NCBI GenBank assembly: GCA_022559845.1
Contig: CM040128.1
Span: forward strand, 172,848,413-172,912,412
Length of the DNA: 64,000 nucleotides
Direction of reading: 5' to 3'
Source: Amorphophallus konjac
Lineage: Eukaryota > Streptophyta > Magnoliopsida > Alismatales > Araceae
Of the stretch, positions 10,179 to 22,404 are shown in pieces (position 1 is the first letter of the stretch; each line of letters starts with the position of its first letter). A program made the translations under genes and the position numbers. Under the pieces are notes generated by a model. It ran no database searches, was not told the origin of the DNA, and worked only from the letters and a program-made list of their open reading frames with translations.

Positions 10179-13100
10179 TATAACGCCCGAGAATTTTCTA
10201 AGAATTTTTTGGGATTAAATATAATTATTAAGTAATTAAAAAGGCTTAATGGGCTGTTAAGAAGGAATTAGGTATTTATTTACATCCATTTAAAGGCCCT
10301 ATATTAAACAAAGGGTTAAGCCCAACTCAAATGGGCCCAAAGACCCAATTTCAAGACCTTTAGACCCAAGCCCATTAATAGAAACTTAAATTGAGTAATT
10401 TACGGATTTAAAATGGGATATATACATCAATTAGGAGATAAATAGGAAATAATAGGAAAATCAAAAAAATTTGGAATAATGGCCAATTGGCGGTCTATCG
10501 CGAGACCTCTAAACCATCCTAGCAGTCCTTCCATGACCGCTAAACCCTTCTGATTCCGTGAATGGGAGAAACGTGAAAAAAGTATGAATCTTTAGCATCC
10601 AAATCCCCATGGATCGAAGTGGGTAGACATGTAAACATGTCTAGGACTCTTGAGGATCGATCCTACCCATAATTAGGACTCTAAGTTCGATCAAATCCTC
10701 AGCCCTAATTCAAAACCCTATAAATAGACCCTAACTTCGACCCATGCGAACCCTAATGTTGGATCACATTTTTTAAAGGTAAGGAGGCTCTGACTCAGGT
10801 TGGACCTTTTAAGGATTTCATTCCTCTTACTATGGTCTGACTTTTCTCAAATTTTCCTGCTTTGAGGTCGACTCTTTGTGGAGATAGAAGCCGCCAAAGT
10901 TACTATTTCGCTGCAAGCTATGTAGGAACCAATGTATCGGCCCAGTGAGGAACAGGAGAGTAGAAGCCCTAAGCAAGGTTAGTTTACGTTGTGGCTTTAG
11001 AACTTTTTGTTCCCCTTTCTATCTTCTACGTACCCTCCAATTTTCACGTATTTAGGTCAAGCGAATCAAAAGATAGAGGGGCGGGAAGTTGCTGGTTTGG
11101 CATAGGATGTGTTGGAACTAGGGTCTACTTCCAATCGAAAATCCGAAGTGTAGGGATTAAATCAAAGGTAGGTTATCTCATGAAAAAGCTAAATAAACAT
11201 GTTAGAAATAAAAGCCCTAAGGTTTCATTCCGTTTCATGCTTTCTACTAGTGGTATTTCATGTTTTTCTATGACTGCGCATGCATGATCCTTACAACATG
11301 TTATCCTTATACCCCTTAACCAAAGATGATAATTCTTTTTTAATTCATATCCAATCATGCATCCTACTCATTAAAAACATGTTAGCATGCTTTACCCTTC
11401 TAGTCCTCATAAGTTTCATGCATAAATTCTCCTCCAAATTAGCCCTATACCTCGGTTTTACTTCTGTCTACCACAGGGAATAAACGATCTCTATTAGACC
11501 GCCATATGGATATAGCAGCCCTGCGATAGACCGCTAATCACAGCATGCGATCCTCACCTGACTGCTATTTGTTCTATTCTCAAATGCCTTTTAACTCTAA
11601 ATAGATTGTAGATTTGCCCTATTTATCATATGTTACACCTAGTTAATTAGGTTTTATTCCTAGTTTGACCTTGGATTCATATAAATGGTTATATTGTGCG
11701 TCCATTATACTAGCTCTCATGGCATACATGTTTTATGCATTTATGATTAATTCTATGTACTTTCATGCCAAAACTTATATTCTTGTACTAATGATCATAT
11801 TTTACATACTTCATGGACTTGTTTAACTTTTGATTTGATCGTAGTTTTACCATGATCCTTTCTCATCTATAGTCTTTTTTTAAGTACGTGGTGCGTACCC
11901 CGGTGCGTGGTCATTAGATACACTTTGCACTTATAAGCACACAATTTTAGACATGTGATCCTCTCTATTGGATATTCCTTCCATTGGACTAGGTGATCTT
12001 ATTTCAAGGCCTCCGTAAGTCTCCGTGAGCCTGGGATTCCCACTAGGACGTCGAGCTGGTTGTACCCTTAAAACCCAATTGTCTAGAAAGTACTTTTATC
12101 GGTGTTTCTTGTGTTCTAGTCACTAGCAGCCCTCTGGAGACCACAAGAGTCTAGTAGCAGCCATTTACTTGACCGTCAATGCAAAGACGCCTAGCGGCCA
12201 TGCCATGACCGCAATGATCCAGAGATTTCACTACGTCGAAACTTTCTTTCTTCATGCGTCGACTCTGTCGATAAACGGTCCAGCACTGACCGCTACTGTA
12301 TAGAAACGGTCCAATAAATGATCGCTATTTCTAATAAATGGTCCAGTCATGACCGCTATTATCTCAAGTGTTCTTAACCTGAGGTTTGACCCAAGGGTTG
12401 ATTTTCCTATGTTCGTAGATGGTCTATTGATGATCTAGAACCAAACACCTTGTTCAATAAGCTATTAATGAATTATGAAAGTTAAAGAACATGCCGTTAT
12501 GCTGCCGAATTCTTTTCATGGCATGACCTTGTTTTAAATCATCTTTGAACTCTCATGTTCTTAATTGAAGCATTCTTACCTTGACATTGTTATTCTGAGC
12601 TTATTATTTGAATTGATACATCATTGGCCTACATTATTGATATTTCTCGTAGAAGTAACTTCATTTATAACTTGAAGATGCGGTTCGGGCACTGATTGTG
12701 TCCAAGGGCTCCATACTAGCCCCCTCGACTGATTGTCGGAACCGTGCTGAAAACCATGTGGTACGATGATACTGGCGTCGCATTTCGTTGGGAGTACTTA
12801 TTTTTACAGACAAGTGAAAATCACGAGGCTCTACATGAAATATACATTCTTGATTACATGACTTTCTAGTGCATGACCTTCATGGTTATGAATAGTACAT
12901 TCTCAATACATGCTAGTACATTCTTGTTATATGAAAGGCCACTATACATTCTTAATTGATTATCCTCTCAAAATCTCATATGTTCATAGTCATGTCTTGT
13001 TACTTGCGTCGTTACTTTGGTTTTGTTCGCATGCATTTATTCTTCTTTTCTAGAGCTAAAATGCTAATTACATAAATGTTGCCTTCATGTTGATACGAAA

Positions 13101-13463
13101 ATACCTACTGGGCAAGTGTGCTCATTCCATACTTTTTCAATCTTTTCATAAAATTCTAGCGGGGATTCGGACTACTCAAGTGATGAGTTCGAGAGTGATT
13201 AAAGATCGAGAGAAGACCTAGTAGAGTCATGAGTCAAGTCGAGTCTATGTAATTTTCTCTTTATTTAAGTCTATGAAATGAGTCAATTATCATTGTACTT
13301 GAATATTATTCAATAAAGTGAAGTTTTGAGTATATGATCTTGTGCATTCCCTTTTTTGTGTGAATGTGTTAGCACTCTGATTTTATTGCTCGCTTATGAC
13401 GTACGAGCTATCTATTCACGTTCTCGATTATCTTCCGTTGTTCTTATATCTCGGGGCATGACA
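10179..13463 (+). mobile_element. Solo LTR B with AACCC target duplication
   Basis: It starts TATAACGCCCGAG (TG changed to TA) and ends CGGGGCATGACA. The 5 bp on each side are identical, AACCC at 10174-10178 and 13464-13468, so this is a complete LTR left by recombination between the two LTRs of an inserted element. TATAAATA lies at 10719-10726. CGGYC/GACCG units lie at 10491, 10523, 11485, 11516, 12127, 12158, 12195, 12276, 12307 and 12339. A 102-bp block at 11965-12066 is shared with LTRs of E and with the leader of Athila element A. Confidence 0.9.
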
Positions 13464-13468
13464 AACCC

Positions 13469-14623
13469 CGTAGGCCTAGGATCGTAGCGTTGGTTGCTAC
13501 AAGCGGATTCCCGAGGATTTGTGTGGAGCATCGGAGGATTGCTTCCTCGGTATGAGATTGTCTCTGGCTATGTGAGCCCTATTGGTTGCCATGCCATTGT
13601 TGGAGGCATTGTGGTTCGTGGCACTAGTAGGATGAAGAATTGGGGAAATATGTCGGCTAGTGTGTCGCATGAGTACCCTGTTCCTTTGATGGAAGTCGTG
13701 TCCTCGGATGAGATCGTGGTTCCCCAGGAGTGACCTATGAGAGATTATGGGTCCCAGTTGGTAGCGGTGAGCGGCTGGTAAGGCTAGTCGAGTGGTCGAC
13801 TATGGCAAGGTCTGTACCATCAAGAGGCCCAGTTGAGTCCGAGAGTTTCAGAATGATGTGGAAGAGGACTCAGTGATGATAAGAATCTGCGAGGTTTGGG
13901 GACTGGTGTGCATTGGCCGTGGCGTCATCGACTAGGATGCTGTGGTGGCAGGTGGTACCTGTATGTTCTGAAGATGTGTGCCGAGGATCGTTCAGGTGTT
14001 GTCTTGTGGCTTTGTGGCGAGAGCGGAGCCTAGGAATTGGCAGGCGTCCATTTGGACTGATTGGGACGGAGGATTTGACGAGACAGTGTAGTGGATGATG
14101 CCTGCGTGTTGAGGTCCCTGAAGGGACGTTGTCGTTGTATGGTGGTCCTTTGTTTGTGACCAGCATGGGAGGATCTCCCTGTAAGCCTGAGTCGAGTGAG
14201 GTGAGGACTGAGGATTCTGGAATCTTGTATTTTGGTTTCGTCGTGCTCCCCTGAGAGGGTACAGTTAGAGTGAGAATCAATTCGGATGCGGCGTCTGAGC
14301 GAGGATCGACTCGTGATGCTGTAATGGTCTGTGCGAAAGTCAGCGGTTGGCCTGACCAGATTTGCAATGTGATCATTGGATTTGGTGATAGGCCAGGAAG
14401 GAAGGAAGAAGTCGAGTGAGTGAAGGCTTCCCGTTGACGAGTGTATGGTGACCAGTGTATGGTCTTTCACAGACAGAAGATGCTGGTTGTAGCGAGTCAA
14501 GAATGGCGAGAGCCGTGTGCAAGTGAGGCCTTTGGTGGCCGTTTCCGTGATGTGCCTTTTCCTTGACAAGATATGGGCTTTGTCGAAGTTTGAGTTCTGA
14601 CAAAGCTGGTCCAGTGTTGATAT
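13469..14623 (+). mobile_element. Body of element X, middle piece
   Basis: Continuation of X between the B and A insertions. G- and T-rich on the plus strand. The longest frames (13494-13733 plus; 13870-14376 and 14030-14569 minus) show no known domain and I do not call them genes. The last five bases, GATAT (14619-14623), are the left target duplication of element A. Confidence 0.5.
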
Positions 14624-16773
14624 TTATAAGTGCTATATTTTATATCATAAGTTGTATCACATTTATTATCTTTGTGCATTAAATGAATAAAGTTGTGCTA
14701 CATGAGCAGTTAATTTCATTCTCACCATTATTTGAGTATGCACACATTTTATCATTATTTTGAGCCTAAATGACCATGTGAGAAATATTTAAGAAATTAC
14801 ACAATCATTTGAAAGTCATTTTAGGTTTAAATATGTTGATATTTCAAATTTTTTAAAATTTCAGGACATAGCGACCGGGTGGTCAGACGCCACTTTTGAA
14901 GATTTTTCTGAAAATAAGAAATAGCGACTGACCGAAAGAGTGATAATTTATTTTGCTGGAAAAAGGAGAAAAAGAAAAAAAGGGAATTCGGGAATGAGTA
15001 TGGAGGCGCACATTCATTTATGAAAATAGAAAAAAGAGAAAAAGCTGAAAATGAAAAAAATGTGCGACTACCCATGAAGGCGCTATTTATTTTGAAAAGA
15101 ATCTGCGATTGTTCAAGAGGGCGCCTATTCATTTATACGAAAAAATTAGAGAAAAAATGAAGAAAATGGAAAGAGAATTAGTGACTTTCTGTAAAGTCGC
15201 CATTTCAAGGATTTATGAAAAGAAGAAAAACATCAAAAAAGGATATAAAGAATGAACGACATCTTGAGTAGACGGTATTTTAATTTGCGCCCAGAGCCCC
15301 AGTTGCCATTTTCGCGAGAGTTTGAAGCAGAAACGGGAAGGTCTCTTTGAAGCTATCTTGCTACTATTTCATGTTATCCTTCCATGTTTTGATAAAAGGG
15401 GGGTCTATCCATGGCAAGAGACCTAATTCAAGCAACTACTCTAAGCTGGAAAGCCGGATTTGAAGTTGATCTCGATGCCACAATCGTGAAGCCTCCTCTG
15501 CACACTATAAAAGCACCCGAGAGGAACAGTGGGAGGAGTTCGCCAGTTAACATTTTAGCCTAGTTTTTCATGCACTTCTGGTCCTCCTTTCAATTTTCAT
15601 CCTTCTTCAAAGTTCTGCATTTTTAAGTGTTCTTCCAATCTTTCTTCTTCTTCTTCTTCTAATTCTCCTCCGTTTTCAACTTTTTTCTAGTTTTCCAAAG
15701 CCATGGTCTACAATGTGTACTGTTCATCCGGATTTTATAACTCTATTCTTTCTCATTTTTCTCCCCCTTCTGATCTTCTTTCCCTCTTGCTTTCTTCACA
15801 AAAGTTGTTCATTTTTAGGTGTTCTTCAACTTCTTATTCTACCACTTCTTCCAATTCTTCATCGTTTCCAAATTACAATCTATTTTCCAAAGTTTAATTT
15901 TTTTAGGCTATACTGTTCATTCGCGCACCACATCCTAGTCTTCCATGTTTTTCACCCTCTTCCTCTCATCTTCTGTCTCTGTGTTCTTCAGAAATTTTCT
16001 TCCTCTCTTTGTCCTCTACAACTTTATCTTCTTCCACTTCTTCTAAACCGCTCTAGATTTTATACTATTCTTCTTTTAATCTCCCTCTATTTTCATTCTA
16101 TTTTATTGTGCTTTTTTTTTCTTCACCCACCGTCACCCCTCTTTCTTTCCCTCTCTCTGTTCACAGCACTTTCAACTCACGCACACACACTTGTTTATGT
16201 TAAGTTTTTAAAGCTTCTTCTTCCACCTATCTATCTCCATCTTTCATACTTATTCACACATCCCTTTGGCGGATCTTCTTCCTATGGTCCTCTCGACGGC
16301 GTCTACTTCCATGGCGGGGTGAAATTCCAAGCCTCGACATGGCGGAGACATCGGTGTTCTTCATCCAAATTTCTCAACTCTTATTTTCTTCCCTTTCTCT
16401 TTTATTTTCAAGTTATATTTTCATTTTTTATAGAGTTGTACTTGTCACCTTTCTTAGTAATAAAGTTCAGATTTTGTGCAATTGTGTCTTCTTAGTTTTC
16501 TCCCTCTCTTTCCAATTTCTACTCTTAACCCTATCATATTCTTTAGGTAGTTTACTTCCATGCAATTTTCCTTTTCTTTAGTTTAGTCTCACTCAAAATT
16601 TTGGATCTTCTCAAATATAAGAATTCAATCACATGCTTAATTGAAAATATTTCTTCTCCGTGGGATCGACCTGTTCCTACCACTTTACTCTTATTCAAAT
16701 CTTTTTAAGTGAGTGAGTTCGGTTATTTTTAAATTATGACACGACTTTTTAATGATAAGTTTAGTGACTATCA
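14624..16773 (+). repeat. 5' LTR of element A
   Basis: It starts TTATAAGTGC (the 3' copy reads TGATAAGTGC) and ends GTGACTATCA. CACTATAAAAGCACC near 15505 is a good TATA box. Downstream lies a long C/T-rich tract (about 15590-16560), and frames in it such as 15713-16495 are low-complexity and not genes. It lacks the CGGTC palindrome arrays of the other Ty3/gypsy LTRs in the window. Confidence 0.9.
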
Positions 16774-16778
16774 ATTTT

Positions 16779-16795
16779 TGGTGCCATTACCGGGG
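16779..16795 (+). other. Primer binding site of element A
   Basis: TGGTGCCATTACCGGGG starts five bases after the LTR end. It resembles the TGGCGCCGTTGCCGGGG site usual in Athila elements, with a few transitions. Confidence 0.85.
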
Positions 16796-18120
16796 GGAAA
16801 TTATTTTTAATGGTTAGAAATTTTTGTGTTTGATTTGTATATAGTTTTACTAAGTTTTCTGTTTTTATTTTGCAGGAAAAATAAAAAATAATCAAAAAAT
16901 CAAAAATAAAAAAAAATGGACCTAGAAATTCTCAGAAAAAAACTGTCATAGAAAGTGTTGCTGAAAGCCTGAAACTGTAGCAGAAAGTAGAAATTCAGAA
17001 ATTCCAAGAAATTCAAGCGTCGCTAAAAGGTCAGTAAACGTTGGAAAAAGTCATATTCTAAAAAATTCTGAAAAATTTTAAAAAATTGAAAAAATTCTTA
17101 AAAAATCTAAAAAAATCAAAAATCCAGAAAACACCAAAAACATGATTTTTTTTCTTTATTTTAAAGTAGTTTTGCATATTGTTTGTTATTTTTAGTTGAT
17201 AGTTATCTTTTCTTCATATCTCTTCTTAAAACTTTGAAAAAAATTCTGAAAAAATTTTATCTAAAAAAAATCAGAAAAAAGAAAAATAGAAAAAAAATCG
17301 CATCATGCTAGCATATCTTCATCTTAGTAGCATTATTGTCATGCATTTTATATTTTAGTTGATTTATCATTTTCTTGCATCATTATTTGAAAAAAAAATC
17401 TTTTTCTTCTCTTCTCTTTCCCCTTCTCAAGGGCAAGTTAGGATCCTTACACTCTTCTTAAAATTGGAAAGACCCTCCATTGAGCATTCCGTCGCTTTGG
17501 ATTGGAAATTCTTTTTCCAAGACCTCCATAAGTCCGAGCACCCGTGGATTCCCTCACGGACACGGGGCAGGTTGTATCAAGAAGTACCTTGAAAGCAGAT
17601 TATCCACAGAAGGTTTCACATATAAAAAAAGGAGTGTTGGGATTTTTGCTATTTTAGAAAATTGGTGTCTAAGGCTAGAGATTTTGTGGCAAATGCCCAA
17701 GTGAGATTGTGGTTAATTAATTAGGACCCTACGAAAGTAGGGGGAGTCTCCAACAACTCTCCCTCTTACCTGGCCGGTTGACCAATTTAGTAGTCAGTAC
17801 CAATTCTTCTTTAAAAAAAAAAGAAAACATCCTCACTGTGCATTCATATAGTGTTTGATTCATTACATTATTTTCCATACTCATTTGCATAATAAAAAAA
17901 ACCATCATTTTTTTTTGCATACTTAAATCATATAGTTGCATTTGCATTTATTTTGAAAAGAATTTTTTTTTCAAAAATCAAAAATATAAAAACAAATATC
18001 TTTCTTTGGGCCCTTTTGCATTGCATGCAAGGTAGGAGATCCCTACACCCACATTTGTTAGGGCCCATTAGTGAGATTGAGTGGTTAGTGCATTCTAGAA
18101 ATTATCCATAACCTAGCCTC
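16796..18120 (+). other. 5' leader of element A
   Basis: A-rich, non-coding, with many AAAAATC-type runs. Positions 17477-17578 align with a 102-bp block of solo LTR B and of the E LTRs (see findings). Small frames here are not supported as genes. Confidence 0.6.
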
Positions 18121-19986
18121 ATGGAGGACCAAAATCAACATCAAGTGCAACAAGTTGCTCCGAAGTAGATGAAGGACTATTTCATGCCTAATCAATACCA
18201 ACCGTCCTTCTATATTCAATCACCTTAGAACCAGACAGTTCAATATGAAATCAAATCAAGTACCATTAAAATGTTGCCATCCTTTTATGGCAATACCAAT
18301 GAAGACCCTTATAAACATCTTGATGAATTCCTCCAGATATGCTCAAATGTGAAAATCTAAAACTTTTCAGATGATGCTCTTAAGTTGACTCTCTTTCCTT
18401 TCTTACTCAAAGATAAGGCTAAATATTGGTTAGGTGACTTAGGTAGATCCATAGATACATGGGCTGAAATGTAAAAGGAACTTTTGAGGAAATTCTATCC
18501 CATAGGATGAACCAATACCATGAGGAGAGCCATAACTAGATTTACACAAAACCCTGGAGAATAAATCTATGAGATGTGCGATAGATTGAAAGATTTGTTA
18601 AGGAAATACCCCCACCATGGATTATCAAGATGGCAAATTATCTAGGCATTCTATGAGGGATTGACAGAAAACTATAGACATATGGTGGATGCTTCATGTG
18701 GGGGAGCATTTATGAATAAGAGCGAGGACGAGGCCTATGATTTATTCGAGATGCTTAGTGAAAATTTCATTAGTCATGCCTTGCTCTCATCTTATGAACG
18801 AATGATTGGGCCATCTAAGAGGTCAGGGCTGTATGAAGTTAAGAACCAAGGAGAATTTGAGAACAAGGTGGATATTAATGCTATAGCTCAGAAATTGAAT
18901 AAAATGAATTTGTTGGCTCAGAAGATGGAGAAGGTTGATTTGGTAGCTTAGAAGTTAGATCAGCTGTTATCTAGACAGGAACCTTCTTCTTCTTTTTCTG
19001 CTCCTCAACCGTTATCAGCTCCCAATCATGAAGAAATCTGTGCTCTATGTTCTAGCCCTAATCATGCTGTCACTGATTGCCCTACCGCGGCCCAGCTTCC
19101 CTCGTTCATTCAAGAACAAATCTTTGCTGCTCAGGGTGTGTCCAAACTTGCTTTTGATCCTTATTCTAACACCTATAATCCAGGCTGGAGAAACCACCCC
19201 AACTTTTTTTGGAAACCTCAGCAAGGTCCACCTATAGAAGCGAATTCCTGAAACCAAGTTGTTCAAAAATAACCCTTTCAAGTGTCAAGTTAGTCTCACC
19301 AACATTTTCAATCTCCTTTTCAACAAGCTCAACATCAATACCCTCAACCTCCATTCCATCAAGCTCAGGTCCCGTATCATTAAAATCAATTTTGTCAGGG
19401 CCCATATAATCAATATCCTTCTAATCGTTTTCATCAACCCCAATACCAGCCACCTCCTACTCAGCCCAATTTCGATGTGAAATTCGAACAACTCCAACAA
19501 CTCATCCTTACTCAGCATCAATCTATTTCCAAGTTGGAGAACCAAATAGGGCAGTTAGCAGCGAATAACATGAGAAGAGAGGTAGGCCAGCTTCCTAGCC
19601 AACCAGTGGCTAACCCCAGGAATCAACCCTCAGGTTTCCCTCAGAGAGCTCCTCGTATTCTTCCTCAACCTAACCAACCTCAGCCTCCGCCTCCAGTAGG
19701 CCCTAAGTTTGAGAACGCCAAGGCTATATCTACTCTTAGGAGTGGGAAGATTCTAGATGATCCATATGAAGCTAAGGATGTTGGTAGTAGTTCAGACCAA
19801 GAAGCCCATGTGGAGAGTGATAGCGAAGATGAGGAGCCTGTGATTGAGCAAGATGAAAAGATGCCGGAGGGGGGAGAGAAGAAGCTGGATAAAGGAAAAT
19901 CAAAAGTTGATGAAGAAGGTCCCCAAGAGTATGTTCCTAAGATCCCTTTTCCTGATGCTCTGAAGTCAAAAGCTCAAAAGAAATAG
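18121..19986 (+). pseudogene. gag: Athila gag, disabled only by nonsense codons
   Basis: ATG at 18121 opens one reading frame followable for 620 codons. It has the Athila capsid region (PSFYGNTNEDPYKHLDEFLQ, about residues 54-73), a CCHC zinc knuckle (CALCSSPNHAVTDC, about residue 307), a Gln/Pro-rich stretch and an acidic tail. Gag would form the particle that packages the RNA. Nonsense codons sit at 18166, 18226, 18358, 18472, 18508, 18562, 18643, 18949, 19249, 19270, 19291, 19381 and 19984, with no frameshift. Nearly all fall where Gln or Arg is expected from context, so CAG/CAA/CGA to TAG/TAA/TGA transitions explain them. Confidence 0.88.
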
Positions 19987-20757
19987 CCGGGTCAACAGGA
20001 AGAATTCGTGGAATTATTTAAATAGATGAATATTAATATTCCACTTTTCGACGCGATCAAGCATGTGCCGGCATATGTAAAGTTTTTAAAAGAGCTATGT
20101 ACTCCGAAAAGGGAGTCGAAAGCTATAAATCAAAAGATCCGCTTGTCTGAAGATGTCAGTGCTGTTGTGATGAATCATTTGCCTAAAAAGTTGAAGGACC
20201 AGAGCTCCTCTAATTTCATGAGATATCGGTGGAGTTACATTTGATAAGGTATTTCTAGACTTAGGTGCTAGTGTAAATCTTTTGCCCACCTTCATATATG
20301 AGTAATTTGATCTAGGGGAGTTGAAGCCCATATCTATAATCCTTCAACTGGCGGATCGTTCTGTGAAAACTCCAAGGGGTTTATTAGAAGATGTGATTGT
20401 AAAAGTTTATGAGTGCTATTTCCCAGTGGATTTTCTCATTTTGGATATGGCCTCGTCCCAGGAATTAAAGCATACTCCAATTATTTTGGGACAACCATTT
20501 CTAGCTACGGGAAGGCCAATATAAAATGTGCCACGGTAATGATGGATATATCGTTTGGAGGTGAGAAGGTTTCTTTGAATGTTTTTAGGGCATCCCAATA
20601 TCCGGAACAAGATGAGGAATGTAATGCTATTTTTGAGGAATTGATTGATGAAAACCCGGATGAAGTGAAGGATACCTTAGAAGAGGGTAGCATGCTGCAG
20701 GATTCTTTATTCTCTTCCGCACCCTACTCTAAGATAGAGCCACTCCCTCCATTGTAA
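19987..20757 (+). pseudogene. Athila retropepsin region
   Basis: The gag frame continues through the Athila signature AYVKFLKELCTPKR (about 20068-20109). Near 20200-20215 it shifts to the next frame, where DLGASVNLLP (about 20260-20289) is the aspartic protease active-site segment, with Leu where Thr or Ser is usual. LILDMA and GQPFLATGRP follow. Near 20515 a second shift restores the original frame. The protease would process Gag-Pol. A stop at about 20302 and a stop at 20755 add to the two frameshifts. Confidence 0.8.
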
Positions 20758-22404
20758 GTTGAACCTATTCTTCCATCTTTGGATCGGCCTCCCATTCTTG
20801 AATTAAAACCTCTGTCGGATTCCTTGAAATATGCTTATCTAGGTCCCGACCACACTCTGCCCATAATCATTGCTTCCAATCTCACTGCTGCTTAGGAATC
20901 TCAGCTTTTAGATATCCTTCAAGAGCACAAGAGGGCGATAGGTTGGTCAGTGGCGGATTTGAAGTGTATTAGTCTGGATGTGTGCATGCATTATATTTAT
21001 CTAGAGGACAATGCCAAGCCGAGTAGAGAGATGCAGCGCCGGTTGAATCCAAACATGAAAGAGGTAGTCAAGAAAGAGGTTGTAAAGTGGCTAGATGCTG
21101 GGATTATATATCCCATTTCAGATAGTAAGTGAGTCAGCCCCACACAAGGTGTTCCAAAGAAGTCAAGCCTGACAGTTGTGACCAATGAGAAAGGAGAAGA
21201 AGTGCCCATGAGATTACAAACGGGGTGGAGAGTTTGCATAGACTATAGAAAATTAAATTTAATGACAAAGAAAGATCATTTCCCACTCTCGTTTGTGGAT
21301 CAAATTCTAGAAAAGTTGGCTGGACAAAAGTATTTTTACTTTTTGGATGATTGTTCCAGGTACAATCAGGTTGCAATATACCCGGAGGATCAGGAAAATA
21401 CAACATTTACGTGTCCCTATGGCACGTTTGCTTTTAGAAGAATGCCGTTCGGGTTGTGCAATATCCCAGCCACCTTCCAACGATGCATGATGTCAATGTT
21501 TTCTGAAATGGTTGGTGAATTTCTGGAAATGTTTATGGACGATTTCTCTGTGTTTGGTACTTCCTTTGAGAATTGTTTAGAAAATTTGACGCATGTGCTA
21601 AAGAGGTGCATTAACTCCAATCTTGCATTAAGCTGGGAGAAGAGCCATTTTATGGTTAGAGAAGGAATAATTTTAGGCCACGTTGTTTCAGAGAGAGTGA
21701 TAGAGGTTGATAAGGCTAAGGTTGATTTGATTTTCAATCTTCCTCCTCCTTCTTCTGTCAAACAAATTCGATCTTTTCTTGGCCATGCTGGATTCTATCG
21801 TAGATTTATCCAAAAATTTTCCACCATTGCTCGCCCTCTCACACAATTGCTTGCCAAGGACACTCCCTTCAACTTAGATGATTCTTGCCTTGAGATGTTT
21901 AATTCTTTAAAAGCCACCCTAACGCAAGCTCCGATTCTTCAAACACCAAATTGGTCGCTACCCTTTGAAATTATGTGTGATGCCTCAGACTACACTATTG
22001 GAGCTATCTTAGGTCAAAGGATAGATAAGAAGCCCGTGGTGATCTATTATGCAAGCCGCACCCTCGCCGATGCACAATTGAACTACACTATCACGGAGAA
22101 GGAATTACTGGCTATTATTTTTGCCCTAGAAAAATTTCAATCATATTTGTTAGGGGCTAAGGTTATTGTTTATTCTGATCACTCTGTTTTGAAGTATCTC
22201 CTTTCCAAGAAGGATGCCAAACCCCATCTCATTTGAGGGATTTTATTGCTGCAAGAATTTGATTTGAAAATTAGAGACGAGAAGGGGTTAAAGAATGTTG
22301 TAGCTGATAATCTGTCCAGGATAGTGATACTTGAGAGTGCACCTATGTTTGATTCTTTTCCGGATGAGCAAATGTTTTCCATATCTCAAGCCTCAACTCT
22401 CTAG
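20758..22404 (+). pseudogene. pol: Athila reverse transcriptase and RNase H
   Basis: One frame throughout. RT motifs in order: GWRVCIDYRKLN (about 21223), YFYFLDDCSRYNQ (FLDD where FLDG is usual), TFAFRRMPFGLCNIPATFQR, and the catalytic FMDDFSVFG (about 21532-21560). LGHAGFYRRFIQ connects to RNase H with FEIMCDASDYTIGAILGQ, ITEKELLAI and VYSDHSVLKYLL. Stops at 20893, 21130 and 22234 fall at expected Gln, Trp and Arg positions. The enzyme copies element RNA into DNA inside cytoplasmic particles. The catalytic Asp pair is intact, but the stops make the copy inactive. Confidence 0.9.

Noticed and set aside
13870..14569. Two overlapping minus-strand frames of 168 and 179 codons
   Set aside because: They overlap each other in different frames and show no domain. 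The plus strand is G/T-rich, which opens antisense frames.
15713..16495. 260-codon open frame in the 5' LTR of element A
   Set aside because: It translates a C/T-rich tract into Phe/Leu/Ser/Pro, and the 3' LTR copy does not keep it open. The ATG may be chance.
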